Positions 1 to 9,425 of a stretch of 64,000 nt of DNA are shown here, in pieces (position 1 is the first letter of the stretch; each line of letters starts with the position of its first letter). This DNA is from Acheta domesticus (Eukaryota; Arthropoda; Insecta; Orthoptera; Gryllidae), in NCBI GenBank assembly GCA_031308135.1, contig JAHLJT010008756.1:62982317-63046316 (forward strand). The letters run 5' to 3'. Position numbers and translations under genes: made by a program. The notes beneath the pieces are model-generated. The model had not been told where the DNA came from. It saw only the letters and a program-made list of their open reading frames with translations, and ran no database searches.

Positions 1-449
1 CTTTGTGCGTCAACGATCCAAAAGCGTTGCTGTCCTATTCTTTCGAAGCCAGGGTGTTGAACTCCCGCCTTCACCCAACGCCCGCCCTCCTCCCCCACAA
101 ACTCGTAGATGGCAGCACCTGGCTGATGAATGCGAGTGCTTAAGGCAGCCGCGAGATAGCCGCTCCCATTTAGGTGCTGCCCGCTTCGTGGTGGGCTCCG
201 CTTTGTCCCGGGTGTTATCACGTGCTTATCTCCGCGGGATAAACTCGTGTGTTGACCAATCACCTCATTGTCACGTCACGGACGCGACGCGCATAAAGCA
301 TCGAGGGGAGAGTCGGGTTGCGAGGAGGGAGGGGGAAGAGGAGGGGAAGACAGTGAGGAAGTGGTTTCTGTAGGTCGGAGATGTTGGGTAGGGCGGGATG
401 CTGAAGGAGATAGAATTGCAAGAAGTGTATAAATTTTGAAGAAGAGAGA
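1..449. other. Unassigned single-copy-looking DNA
   Basis: Moderately GC-rich DNA before the first SINE. A 122-codon open frame runs on the plus strand from position 5, but its product has no motif I recognise and its composition follows the local GC content. There are purine-rich stretches near 310-360. I see no RNA gene or regulatory element I can support. Confidence 0.4.
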
Positions 450-988
450 GACCCATACCACTTTGTATTCGCTCCATTGATTAGTGATTCCGTGCACTTC
501 ATCTGCTAAGGTCATTAGTGTAGTTTTTCCTCCGCAGATGGCGGTGGTCTTCTTTCGCTGGATGGTGACCTCTTCCGGCGCTAATCTACATGCCAAATAA
601 CGGGATTTCCCTCAACCAGGTATCTCCCACCCGCGTGGCACCACCACAGCCGAGACAAGCTCTCAGCTCTCGACTGGTATCCCGTCATGTGTGGTAGTGT
701 AGTGCATGTGAGCGACTGTTTGGTAGTAGAGGTAAGACAGAACAAGGAATGGGAAAGAAACATCGCGCGCGGTTCGTGGTCTGTTTCGCCTGGTATTGAT
801 CGGAGAAACCACGGAAAACTACTGATCAGAGCAGCCGGCCGCTGGAATTCTCCTCCTGATTAATAGAACTCGGCCCAGCAATCTAGCTAGAGTCGAAAAT
901 CCTGCCACCGTGGGGACTCGAACTCGGGACCTCCCAATCAGAGGCAATGAAGTGATATCAGTTGATGCCCTGAGCCACCTATCCCGGT
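450..988 (-). mobile_element. tRNA-derived SINE, copy A
   Basis: Member of a family of about 540 bp seen repeatedly in this window. Read on the minus strand it starts with a tRNA-like head: box A-like TGGCTCAGGGC (around 968-980) and box B-like GAGTTCGAGTCC (around 915-926). These would be the internal RNA polymerase III promoter. A long unrelated body follows, containing the shared core GGTTTCTCCGATCAATACC, and the tail lies on the left. A short match TTTGAAGA at about 435-442 and 988-995 may be a decayed target-site duplication, so the left border is uncertain. The open frames inside it are not genes. Confidence 0.85.
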
Positions 989-1079
989 TTGAAGATAAAG
1001 AGGAACATGCCACTTCTCTCCAGTTCGAAGTTAGACAACGAGGGGAAATTTCTTGAGAATAGGTAAGAAAAAAAACATG

Positions 1080-1142
1080 ATTTAAAGTGTCAACGCCCGT
1101 CACACGCGTACGTACGCACGCACGCACACAAACACGAACTAC

Positions 1143-1197
<55 letters not shown>

Positions 1198-1235
1198 CGA
1201 GACTTACACATACACACACACACACGAAAACACTT
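1080..1235. repeat. Compound microsatellite with CT and CG blocks
   Basis: An ACGC/ACAC-rich stretch runs into roughly 18-20 CT dinucleotides (about 1,146-1,181), then an uninterrupted alternating CG run (about 1,182-1,199), then CA repeats (about 1,207-1,225). The CT block is homopyrimidine and the CG block is a classic Z-DNA-prone sequence. The minus-strand open frame through it, rich in alternating Arg and Glu, is a product of the repeat. Confidence 0.95.
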
Positions 1236-1427
1236 TTATGCCAAGGAGAAATAGGAGGGAGACGATCTGCAAACACAGTGGAATATTTTAAAAACGAAAC
1301 TCAAGAAATCGGATACGAGAGATCGAATCTTTCGTATTTTCTTGCGTAATAGTTTAGTTTTCCTTAGAATTCGTACCGAGGTACGCATGGGAGGGAAGGA
1401 TGAGCACTGATTCGACACAATGGTAAA

Positions 1428-1985
1428 CATTGATTGATTAATATTGATTCGTGTTTCCGGACGCGACAGCAGCTGTGGGCATGGACCCTTAAGTGTAGTG
1501 CATGTTTTATCAAGGGAGCTGGGGGTGTTCTTCCTCCGCTGAATGACGAGATCCGGGGCCGATCTTAATGTAGGCTTGCTAGGTTTTCCCCATCCAGGTA
1601 TCTCCCACCAGAGAGCATCTCGCTCAGCCTGGTCAAGCTCTAAGCTTCCGTCTCGTCTCCCGACATAAGTAGTAGCGTAGTGCATGTAAGTGTAAACGTG
1701 TGTAAGTAAGGGATGAGAATAGGACAAGGAAGAGAGAGGGAAGATCGCGAGCGCTTCAGTCGCCCATTTGTTAGGGTTATGCTCCGACATTCGTCCTGGT
1801 GTAATCGGAGGAACTACGGAGAACTACCGATCAGCACGCCGATCGCTAGAATTCCCCCAGACGGTGATGAATTCGATCTAGCTATGTAGGTAGTTTCGAA
1901 AATCCTGCCACCGTCGGGGCTCGAACCGCAGGACCTTCCGGGTAGAGACATTGCAAAGACATCAGTTGATGCCTTGAGCTTTTCA
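1428..1985 (-). mobile_element. tRNA-derived SINE, copy B
   Basis: Diverged copy of the same SINE. The left end retains the GATTGATTAATATTGATTC tail remnant of an AATC-type repeat (reverse orientation). The body and core follow, then the tRNA-like head with a box B-like segment near 1,917-1,929. Box A at the right end is damaged: the usual GAGCCACC is replaced by GAGCTTTT. The copy is therefore probably old and unlikely to be transcribed from its own promoter. Confidence 0.8.
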
Positions 1986-2017
1986 GTCGGTAAATCTTGA
2001 AATCTGATGGCGTCTGA

Positions 2018-2088
2018 ATTTAATTAGTGTCGAAAAATCCTGCGTCGGGATTCCCTGGCGGGGGCTCTACAGTGACATCAGGTAAGCC
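2018..2088 (-). mobile_element. Head fragment of the same SINE
   Basis: The plus strand reads GTGTCGAAAAATCCTGCGTC, then a degraded box B region, then CAGTGACATCAG. This matches the tRNA-proximal part of the SINE and lies just beyond copy B. It is too short to date or orient beyond the minus direction. Confidence 0.6.
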
Positions 2089-3529
2089 AGAAAGAATAAA
2101 TAAAAAGCTAAGGATGAACGATAACGTAATGAGATGGGAAACATTGCATCTGTGTTACGAGTAATGAGATTTAGTGAATTGATACAGGTTCAAGAATGAA
2201 ATGAGTTCGTCCAAAGCAAGAATTAGAACAGAGATTGAAAGTTTAGAGAGAAAAATACCGGAAAGAGAAGAAAACAAACAGGAGATGATCGCTATGATGA
2301 ACCTGCCAAGGGGAAGAGACATAATGGGGAAATTACTAGAAGACACGAAGAAAGCGAAGTGAAAAATATTAGGAAATTGAGGTTAAAGGAACTGACTGAA
2401 AACTATATAGGAAGATGTAACGGTGAATGCAACTCTTAAGAAAATGCCGGAAGAATGTTAGAGGAGACGTTACTAATAATGTATGTTTACAGGAAACTTC
2501 GTTAGTGGAAGCAGAAACAAGTGGCAGGAAGATGTAAGGAATAACGGAGCTGTGTTGCCATCACGGATTTCGGGCAAGATCGCAGCGCAGCATCACGAAC
2601 AATAGCGAGGTTGGTAGTCACAAACAACCGGGTGTGACATTTCCGGAAGATGCATTTGCTGTGCTTGGCCACTTGAGCAGGGTCGTCTGTTAACACGCCA
2701 GAACGTACAGGATGATAAAGATGCAACATAAACGAGAAATTTTATAAAAATAGGAAGGATGTATTTTTCAGAACGATTCAAGGAAATGAAGAAGTTAATA
2801 TTTTTATAATTGTGCTGTTTTTATTATCTAACGTTGTACAACACTAACGCTTAAGATTGAAAAATATTCAAAGTCACTGTTAGCTGAAAATATATAATAA
2901 TAATAATACAATAAAAATTCAGTCATTTAGAACACTGTATTCATTAATTTGATAATATACAGTTTGCCTAATGATATTCGATTAGATATAACTTACGATC
3001 TATGATTTTTTATCATGTCAATTGTGAACATAAGGTATAACGAAAAATTTGCCAGAAAGATTGTTATTGGACAAACCTCATGCAGAACAAGTTGTTATTG
3101 AAACCAACACTTAACTCACCTAAATAGTTTTTAATTTTTTTATAGTAATTTAATAGTAGTAATTAATTTATAGTAGTTTAATTTTTTTAATAGTTCTATA
3201 TTATCTAGTAATATACAATCTAATATTTTCATCTCGTGCCTTTGCAAGCAATATACAATACAATTTTTGATCTGATTGCTGAATTGATGGAATTTTGCGA
3301 TTTTAAATTATTTTTTAAATACTTTATTCTAAATATTGAATTTTCATTCCGTTAGATTACTTAAGCTTAAATTTGATTCTATTTAAGCGTTCTTTCGTAT
3401 TATGAATTTTTTTACTTGCAGAGTTCTTGACTTGCAGAGTTGTAAATTGGAATCATTCTGAATTTCATAAAGTGAATGTGTGACACTGGTGTTTCTCAAG
3501 GGGGAATATTGAGACCCTAATAACATGGG
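2089..3529. other. AT-rich DNA with one small charged open frame
   Basis: Mostly AT-rich, especially 2,780-3,480. A 53-codon plus-strand frame at 2,201-2,362 encodes a charged, coiled-coil-like peptide rich in Glu, Lys and Arg. It resembles ORF1 fragments of retroelements in composition only, and I cannot assign it. Nothing else is identifiable. Confidence 0.4.
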
Positions 3530-3815
3530 CGTCTGTTAGCTGCGCGTGGGGAGTGGGATGGGGGCGGGGAGGGCCGAAGCGATGAGGGGCGGGGAGTGAA
3601 AGGGAGGGTCGTAGACGCGCGGGCGGTCGGCCGTGGAATCACGCTCACAATGCAATCAGCGGCCATTGTCCTAGCGACCACATACATCACCTCGCTAACC
3701 GGTCATCTCGATCTATTTGAAACACTTGTCGTCGGGCGAGTGGGTGGGCGAGCAACGAATGGTCATTCGGACGAAGTGAGGTGGCTCGATGGACAGGAGG
3801 CGGTTGAAATGAATA
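3530..3815. other. GC-rich island in AT-rich surroundings
   Basis: GC-rich with many CpG dinucleotides, sharply bounded by AT-rich DNA. A 129-codon plus-strand frame (3,596-3,985) starts here, but its product resembles nothing I know. The island could be a conserved non-coding element or a 5' exon. The sequence alone does not decide. Confidence 0.4.
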
Positions 3816-4571
3816 ATGGAAATTTAATTACTCAATATCTTCGTTTGCCAACGTTTTGGAGATGCAAAGGATTTTCATCTTTGAGGACTGCCACTGTAAA
3901 AACGGGTAGTATCCTCCTAATACAACTGACATTGAAAGAATACTTGCGAAAGCTTTGCAGATTCGTCAGTTCTAAACAATCCTGAAGCAATGATTTTGTA
4001 CCGTTTATTCACGGTTTAGTGACTTTTTCGTTTGAAAGAAAGGAATTTCATTGAAAGAGACAGTAACCTGTTTGTACTAAAAATGTTAAGATAATTAGTA
4101 TTTCTGTACTACATCTTCAGGAACTAGACATGCTCTACAAAATCGAGAGAAATTTATATTTAGTTTATTAAAATTAGTAAATTCTACAAAACATAATTAA
4201 TACAAACCGTTAAGAGACTACAGAATTATATTTTTTGACCGAATTCGCAGTAACTGGTATCTTCCCATAATCTTTCTTTTTTCTCTCATGGGAATATCCA
4301 TGTTAATTTTGAACTCGAGAGTCAAATGTACTCGCCAACAACCTGCAGTGACGCAGTGAAACAATCAAATAACTTCTAAAACATCGTCTTTTATCTTTTT
4401 AATATTATGTAATCTATCATGTAATGTTTGTCAGTGCAGTCCGCAATTTTGGGGATAATGCATTTTAATGAAGTGTCATCAATTGAGTTATCCACTCAAG
4501 TACAATTTCAAACTATATAGATTTGCCAAATGTTCCTCTAAGAACAAATTGAGAAAAACGTATACGATGTG
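3816..4571. other. Featureless AT-rich DNA
   Basis: Low-GC sequence with no repeat match to the rest of the window and no convincing frame. I see nothing identifiable. Confidence 0.4.
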
Positions 4572-4690
4572 TTCATTTGGCAGCTACTTTTTCTTGGCTC
4601 ATCAAATTCAAATAGGTGGCGCTTCCTTCTTGCCTGATGGATGAACTTCGTGAGAGAACCGGACTTCATCGCTTCTCGAGAATTATTTTC
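4572..4690 (+). repeat. Diverged direct repeat, left copy
   Basis: Shares TTCTTGGCTCATCAAATTCA and following blocks with 5,319-5,480. The matching order is a TTCATT start, the core, GGTGGC, GATGGATGAAC and CCGGACTTCATCGC. This copy lacks the GC-rich insert of the right copy, as if decayed and shortened. Confidence 0.75.
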
Positions 4691-5318
4691 AGAATATTTC
4701 AATTTCAATATTTCAATTCACAATATTTCAAGTTTCACCGCTGACAGTTTCTGAGGAAAATGTACCTATGTTGAGAACAATGATTCTCCGGGAAAATGAA
4801 ACTAATCTTATGAAGACTTATTCAGGCCTCACTTCACTTTGCCCCTCTACATTACTATTCGTCAGTCTTAGGTGGCCCTTCTAGTTTCCTCTTTAATTTC
4901 ATCTGCAAAGCAAATTGAGTCATTTTTCCACAGCACCGTCAGCCACAATATTATTAATCGGTCATCGACATTTTAAAAAATATTCAACATGAGTAAACCA
5001 GGAGAAAGGGGGGGTGATCTTTTAAATTGTGAAGTATTTTCTCAGAAAAATGTCATAAAATTCGGAAAATACACCCAAGATTCCAAACTAATCCACTACA
5101 TTAAAAACCGAAAACCGAAATTTCGGCAATTGCCTCTTATCATCCGCTTAAACTGGCAAATTACATTTTAGGATGACACGACATTACACACGGATGACAT
5201 TATTACATTACACGACATTACACACGGATTACATTAGGATGGCACGACTTTAGGATGACACGACCTGTTAATATTCTTGGTCTTCTTTTTACGGAATTCA
5301 AGGATTAACTTTACGCAC
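4691..5318. other. Featureless spacer with a short ACACGACATTACA duplication
   Basis: AT-rich DNA. Around 5,170-5,265 a motif containing GGATGACACGAC and ACATTACACACGGAT is repeated imperfectly in tandem. A 60-codon frame at 4,989-5,171 has no recognisable product. Confidence 0.4.
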
Positions 5319-5560
5319 TTCATTCAGCAGCCACTTGTTCTTGGCTCATCAAATTCAAATCGGTGGCTCCTGCGTCCTTTCGCCCGGCGTTGACGATGTC
5401 CGAGGCGAGCGACCCGAGTGCTTGATGGATGAACGGGCCCGAGGCGCCGTCCGCGCCGGACCCCGACTTCATCGCCAAGTCAGCGCTGCCCCTCAGAAAT
5501 TAATTTCACCGCCGTGCGCGCCTTTCGGGGAACACGTGGTGGCAGCAGTGGCCGGGAGGG
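5319..5560 (+). repeat. Diverged direct repeat, right copy, and GC island
   Basis: The fuller version of the 4,572-4,690 repeat. It contains a CpG-rich insert between the shared blocks. The GC-rich state here and the AT-shifted state of the left copy suggest that a duplicated element decayed on one side. Whether the ancestral element was coding or regulatory is not visible. Confidence 0.65.
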
Positions 5561-5622
5561 GTTGAATTCGGCGATGGTAGGAGTGATGTGGAAGAAGGGA
5601 GAGATTGTACTGTTTGCCTGGA

Positions 5623-6184
5623 TTTGGTTCATAGATTAGTGAATCCGGGCGCGTCAACTGGTAAGGTTATTGGTCCTGTAAGAGTAATCCATGGTTTTTC
5701 CTCGGGAGGTGGCGGTGATCTTCTCCCACTAGATGGTGAGGTCCGCTGCGGACCTGCCCGTCGGCTAGCGAGGTTTTCCTCAACCAGGTATCTCCCACCA
5801 GCGCAACATCGCCCCACCCGGGACAAGATCTAAGCTCCCGAGCGGTCTCTCAGCATATGTGGTAGTGTACTGCACGCAAGTGTAAGACTGAGTAAGTAAG
5901 GGGTAAGGCTAGGACAAGGAGGAGGAAGGAAAGATTGCGCGCTGTCCGTGGCCCGTTTGTTAAGATATTGTTCCGGTATTAGCCCTGTGTTTTTCGGAAA
6001 AAACACGGATAACTACCGATCCGAGCAGCTGGTCGCTAGAAGTTTCCTCCAAACAGCGTCTGATTTCCATTTTGTCTCTAGCTAGTCTCTAAAATCCTGC
6101 CACTGTCGGAAATCGAACCTGGGACCTCCCGGTGAGAGGCTCTGCAGTGGCATCAACTGATACCTTGAGCCACCTCTTCCGACG
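5623..6184 (-). mobile_element. tRNA-derived SINE, copy C, near full length
   Basis: About 562 bp, flanked by a 12-bp target-site duplication with one mismatch: TGTTTGCCTGGA at 5,611-5,622 and TGTTTGTCTGGA at 6,185-6,196. On the minus strand the head includes the GGTGGCTCAAGG box A region and a GGTTCGATTTCC box B region. The body core and a degraded tail follow. This copy supports the borders of the family. Confidence 0.88.
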
Positions 6185-6302
6185 TGTTTGTCTGGAGAAT
6201 GAAGAAACATGAGAAAACCAAACCGACAGTGAATAGAACCTAAGTGTTTGGAACTAGAAAATTGTTAATCAGAGAAGTACAGAAGAAATAAATTATTAAA
6301 CG

Positions 6303-6335
6303 GAAGTTGTTTCTCCGATCAATACCAAGCGAACA
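6303..6335 (+). mobile_element. Short SINE core fragment
   Basis: GTTTCTCCGATCAATACCA followed by GCGAACAGG matches the conserved body of the SINE in the opposite orientation to copies A-C. It directly abuts the mariner relic. Confidence 0.55.
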
Positions 6336-6364
6336 GGACAAAGGTGAATGGTCATTTGGTCGAC

Positions 6365-6650
6365 TACACAGCTGGTCTCACAACAGAGCTCTGCAGCTGT
6401 TCCACTGGGAGTTGTTTGACCATTCACTCTGTAGTCCGGATGTCACCCCCTACAATATCCATCTTCATTTACACATCAAGAAATACCTCTTCGGTCAGCA
6501 TTGTGATTTTGCTGTCGCAGAGTTACAGGAGGCTGTCAGGAGAACTTCTTCAATACAAGGATACAATTATTGATCCCAAAGTATGAAAAATGTTTCAATT
6601 CTTGTGGTGATTGTCTGGAAAAATAATGCAATGTACGTTGTATCTATTAC
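6365..6650 (+). pseudogene. Mariner-like transposase C-terminal relic
   Basis: The plus strand encodes the end of a mariner/Tc1-type DDE transposase. One frame (to about 6,570) reads FHWELFDHSLCSPDVTPYN, with the SPD motif carrying the third catalytic aspartate. It is followed by a HLHIKKYLFG block and an EAV helix. A shifted frame at about 6,570-6,625 then reads KYEKCFNSCGDCLEK and a stop, matching the usual mariner C-terminus. The N-terminal helix-turn-helix, the first two catalytic positions and both terminal repeats are absent or unrecognisable. The element is 5' truncated, frameshifted and dead. Confidence 0.85.
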
Positions 6651-6784
6651 AAATAAGACTTTACAAGAAACTGTGTTTTATTTTTGTTGATACGTAGGGA
6701 ACCTTTCTTTCTCTGGGCCTCCAACGAATTCTATCCCGGCAAGCGCCACAAAATCTCCGATGAACACACCAAATAAATTTCCCT

Positions 6785-6865
6785 CATTCATCTGGATCTG
6801 AATTCGCGATCTTCCGGCCACCGATTCTACGAAAACTAAACGTTGTCTTAACCGTGGCATTCACC
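6785..6865 (-). mobile_element. Possible second tRNA-derived SINE head
   Basis: On the minus strand a segment ending near GGTGGCCGGAAGATCGCGAA, followed by TTCAGATCC, resembles a tRNA-derived head with a degraded box B. It differs from the main SINE family. The evidence is weak and it may be chance. Confidence 0.3.
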
Positions 6866-7146
6866 GATGAGAAAACGAGTTTGAGAGCGGAACGTGGAAA
6901 TGTCTTGAGGCGTGGCTTCTTGAGGATACGCAACAGCCAACTGTTGCCACGCCAGTGGTGTTTGATGCACGTGACGCAATCTTGCTACCACAGCGTCAAC
7001 TGTCACCGATACCAAACGCGTGGCGACATTACGTTGAGACGAAAGAAAAGTTGTTCACCGACAGACGATGGTTATGGTGGGGTCTACAAGCCTACCAACA
7101 TTTTACCGCACACGCAGAGGAATTTTTTTTCTGCGCGGTTCACATA

Positions 7147-7405
7147 TATACTGCGATTTTTCTAACTGCGACCCTCCAAGCCACTCAAATCCCATCTTCG
7201 CGATGGAATATGTCACGGCATTTCGCGTCTTTTCTCGGTCTTGCTGGTAGAAGTCGCATGATCGCAAGCACTGCTTCATACGGTCGCGATCGGGCGAAAT
7301 CTAGCGGAACGACTGAGAAAGACGTGAAATGCCGTGACGTATATTCCATCGCGAAGATGGGATTTGAGTGGCCTTGAGGGTCGCAGTTAGAAAAATCGCA
7401 GTATA
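7147..7405. repeat. Long inverted repeat, hairpin or foldback element
   Basis: The left arm at 7,147-7,240 and the right arm at 7,311-7,405 are reverse complements over about 94 bp with only a few mismatches and short indels. For example, ACTGCGATTTTTCTAACTGC in the left arm is matched exactly by its complement in the right arm. The loop is about 70 bp. Both outer ends read TATACTGCG inward, so a TA target duplication is possible. It could be a palindromic MITE or, if transcribed, a long hairpin RNA feeding the Dicer-2 siRNA pathway. No coding capacity. Confidence 0.92.
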
Positions 7406-7479
7406 GTAAAAGTGAAGGCGTCGACGGTGATACACGGGATGAAGGAGCACTAGATGACACGACCCAAGCGCGATGTGGC

Positions 7480-7745
7480 AGGTGTTAAGGACCGCGCGCG
7501 TGCGCAGCTGCGTGGGCAGCCGCGTGCGAGACGGGAGGTGGCGACGACTTGGCGCTCGCGCCGGACAAGCGCGCCAATTAGCGAGGGGCGGCCGTGAAAT
7601 ATGGAGGCGCCCGGGCAGCTCCCGAAAGGCCCGGCTGCGGGGCTCCACGTCACTCGGCCGTCGCCGCCCTCCGCCCGGGATGAGCGACGAGTGTCTCAGG
7701 CTGGCGCGCGGCTCCCGACCACCCGTGAGAGAGACGACGCTCGTA
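7480..7745. other. GC-rich island
   Basis: CpG-rich stretch with blocks such as CCAATTAGCGAGGGGCGGCC embedded in lower-GC DNA. All frames are stop-poor because of composition, so the overlapping frames are not evidence of a gene. It is a candidate regulatory or promoter-proximal element. Confidence 0.45.
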
Positions 7746-7849
7746 TGGAGGACCCCTGGCTTCTCGATTCACATTTCCTTTCCCTTGCTCCTTCTGATCC
7801 TCCTTCCCGCACGTCTTCGCTTACCTAATATTCCTATTAATCTTCTTTT

Positions 7850-9425
7850 CTCTTGTTGATTGTTCTCCTATTCCATCTATTCCTACTTTCTTCCCTCCTC
7901 ATCCTTTCTTCTCCCCACTTCCTACTTTCCGCTCACTTCCGAATTTCTCCCCTTATCTTTTTCCTTTTCTCCGTTCATTTTTCTTTTCTCCCTTCATCTT
8001 CCTTTGAACCTTTTATCTTCCTTTTCTACCCTCATATTATTTTTCTACCTTCCCCTTATTTTTTTCCTTTCTCCTTTTTTTCTAACCTCTCCTTATTTTC
8101 CTACACTCCGCTTCATTTTATACTCTCCGATTCTTTTTCTACCCTTGCATGGTTTTCTCCCATGGTTTCCTTCCATTTCTTCCCATTCTTTTTTACCTTC
8201 CTCATTTTCACCCCTACTCTTTTTCACTCCTCCTCTTTTCTTCCCCACCTTGTTTATCCTTCTCATCCTCCCTCCTCCTTCCCAAATCATCCCCTCCCAC
8301 TCATCATCTTTATTTCTTCCGTTTCTCTTATTTCTCGGCTTCCTCTTTATTACCCTCTCTTTATTCCTCTCATTTCCACCTTTTTATCTTTTTCCTCTCT
8401 TTACCTTTTTTCCCCTCTTTACCTTTTTCTTCTCTTACCTCTTTCCTCTCTATACGCTTTTCCCCTATCTTTTTCCTCTCTTTACCTTTTTTCCTCTGCC
8501 TTTTTCTTCTCTTTACCTGGTTCCTCTCTTTGCCATTTTCCTCTCTTTACCTTTTTCCTTTCTTTACCTTTTCCTCTCCTTACCCTTTTCCTCTCTTTAC
8601 CTTTTTCCTTTCTTTACCTTTTCCTCTCCTTACCCTTTTCCTCTCTTTACCTTTTTCCTTTCTTTACCTTTTCCTCTCCTTACCCTTTTCCTCTCTTTAC
8701 CTTTTCCCTCTACCTTTTTCTCTCTTTACCTTTCTCCTCTCTTTAATTTTTTCCTTTCTTTACTTTTTCCCTCTCTTTACCTTTTTCTTCTCTTTATCTG
8801 TTTCCTCTCTTTACCTTTTCCTCTCTTTATCTTTTTCCTCTATCTTTCCCTTTCTTGATCTTTTCCCTCTCCGTCTTTTTCTTCTCTTTTTATATTTCCT
8901 CCCTTTATCTTTTTCCTCTCTTTCCTTTTTCCTCCCCTTTCTCTTCTCCTCCCCTTCCTCTTTTCCTCCCCTTTCTCATTTCTTCCTCTTTGCCTTTTCC
9001 TCCCCTTTCTTTTTCCTCCCCTTTCTTTTTCCTCCCTTTTCTCTTATTCCTCCCCTTTTTCTTATTGCTCCTCTTCCCCTTATTCCTAAACTTTCTCTTA
9101 TACCTCCTATTCCCCTTATTCCACCCCTCATTCTTCTTCTTTCTCCTTCCATTCCTCTCCTTCTTCCTTCCCGTCTTGCCCTCCTCCTTCCCAAGTCAAC
9201 CCTTCCCACTCATCATCTTTATTTTTTCCCTTCCTCTTATTCATCACCTTCATCTTTATTACTTCCTCTTTATTCCCCCCTTCCTCTTGTTCCCTTTCGC
9301 TTATTCCTACCTTTCTCTTATTCCTCCTCTTCCTCTACTTCTTAACCTTCGTCCCTTCCCTCGTATTACTCCTCTTACTCTTTTCCTCCCCTGCCCCTTC
9401 TCCTCATCATTTCTCACCTCTTAAT
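7850..9425. repeat. Polypyrimidine tract of 1.6 kb
   Basis: The plus strand is almost entirely C and T for about 1,570 bases. The basic motif is a 16-17-bp CTCTTTACCTTTTTCCT-like unit. A larger duplication places TCATCATCTTTATTT-containing blocks about 909 bp apart (near 8,301 and 9,210). Frames of up to 398 codons, rich in Phe, Leu and Ser, are artefacts of the missing purines. Such mirror-like homopyrimidine DNA can form triplex (H-DNA). Confidence 0.97.
8525..8705. repeat. Exact 50-bp higher-order tandem repeat
   Basis: Within the polypyrimidine tract, the block TCTTTACCTTTTCCTCTCCT recurs at 8,561, 8,611 and 8,661, an exact 50-bp period. Each period is built of three 16-17-bp sub-units. 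Confidence 0.92.

Noticed and set aside
450..988. True tRNA genes at the SINE heads
   Set aside because: Box A and B are present, but the sequence between and around them does not pair as a cloverleaf, and the heads recur as parts of a 540-bp dispersed repeat.
3596..3985. 129-residue host gene
   Set aside because: A single open frame starting in a GC island with no recognisable motif and no splice or codon evidence. It is kept only as a note under the island.
7853..9345. Plus-strand frames of 297-398 codons rich in Phe, Leu, Ser and Pro
   Set aside because: They lie in a C/T-only tract where stops (which need A or G) cannot easily occur. All phases are open, so length carries no coding evidence.
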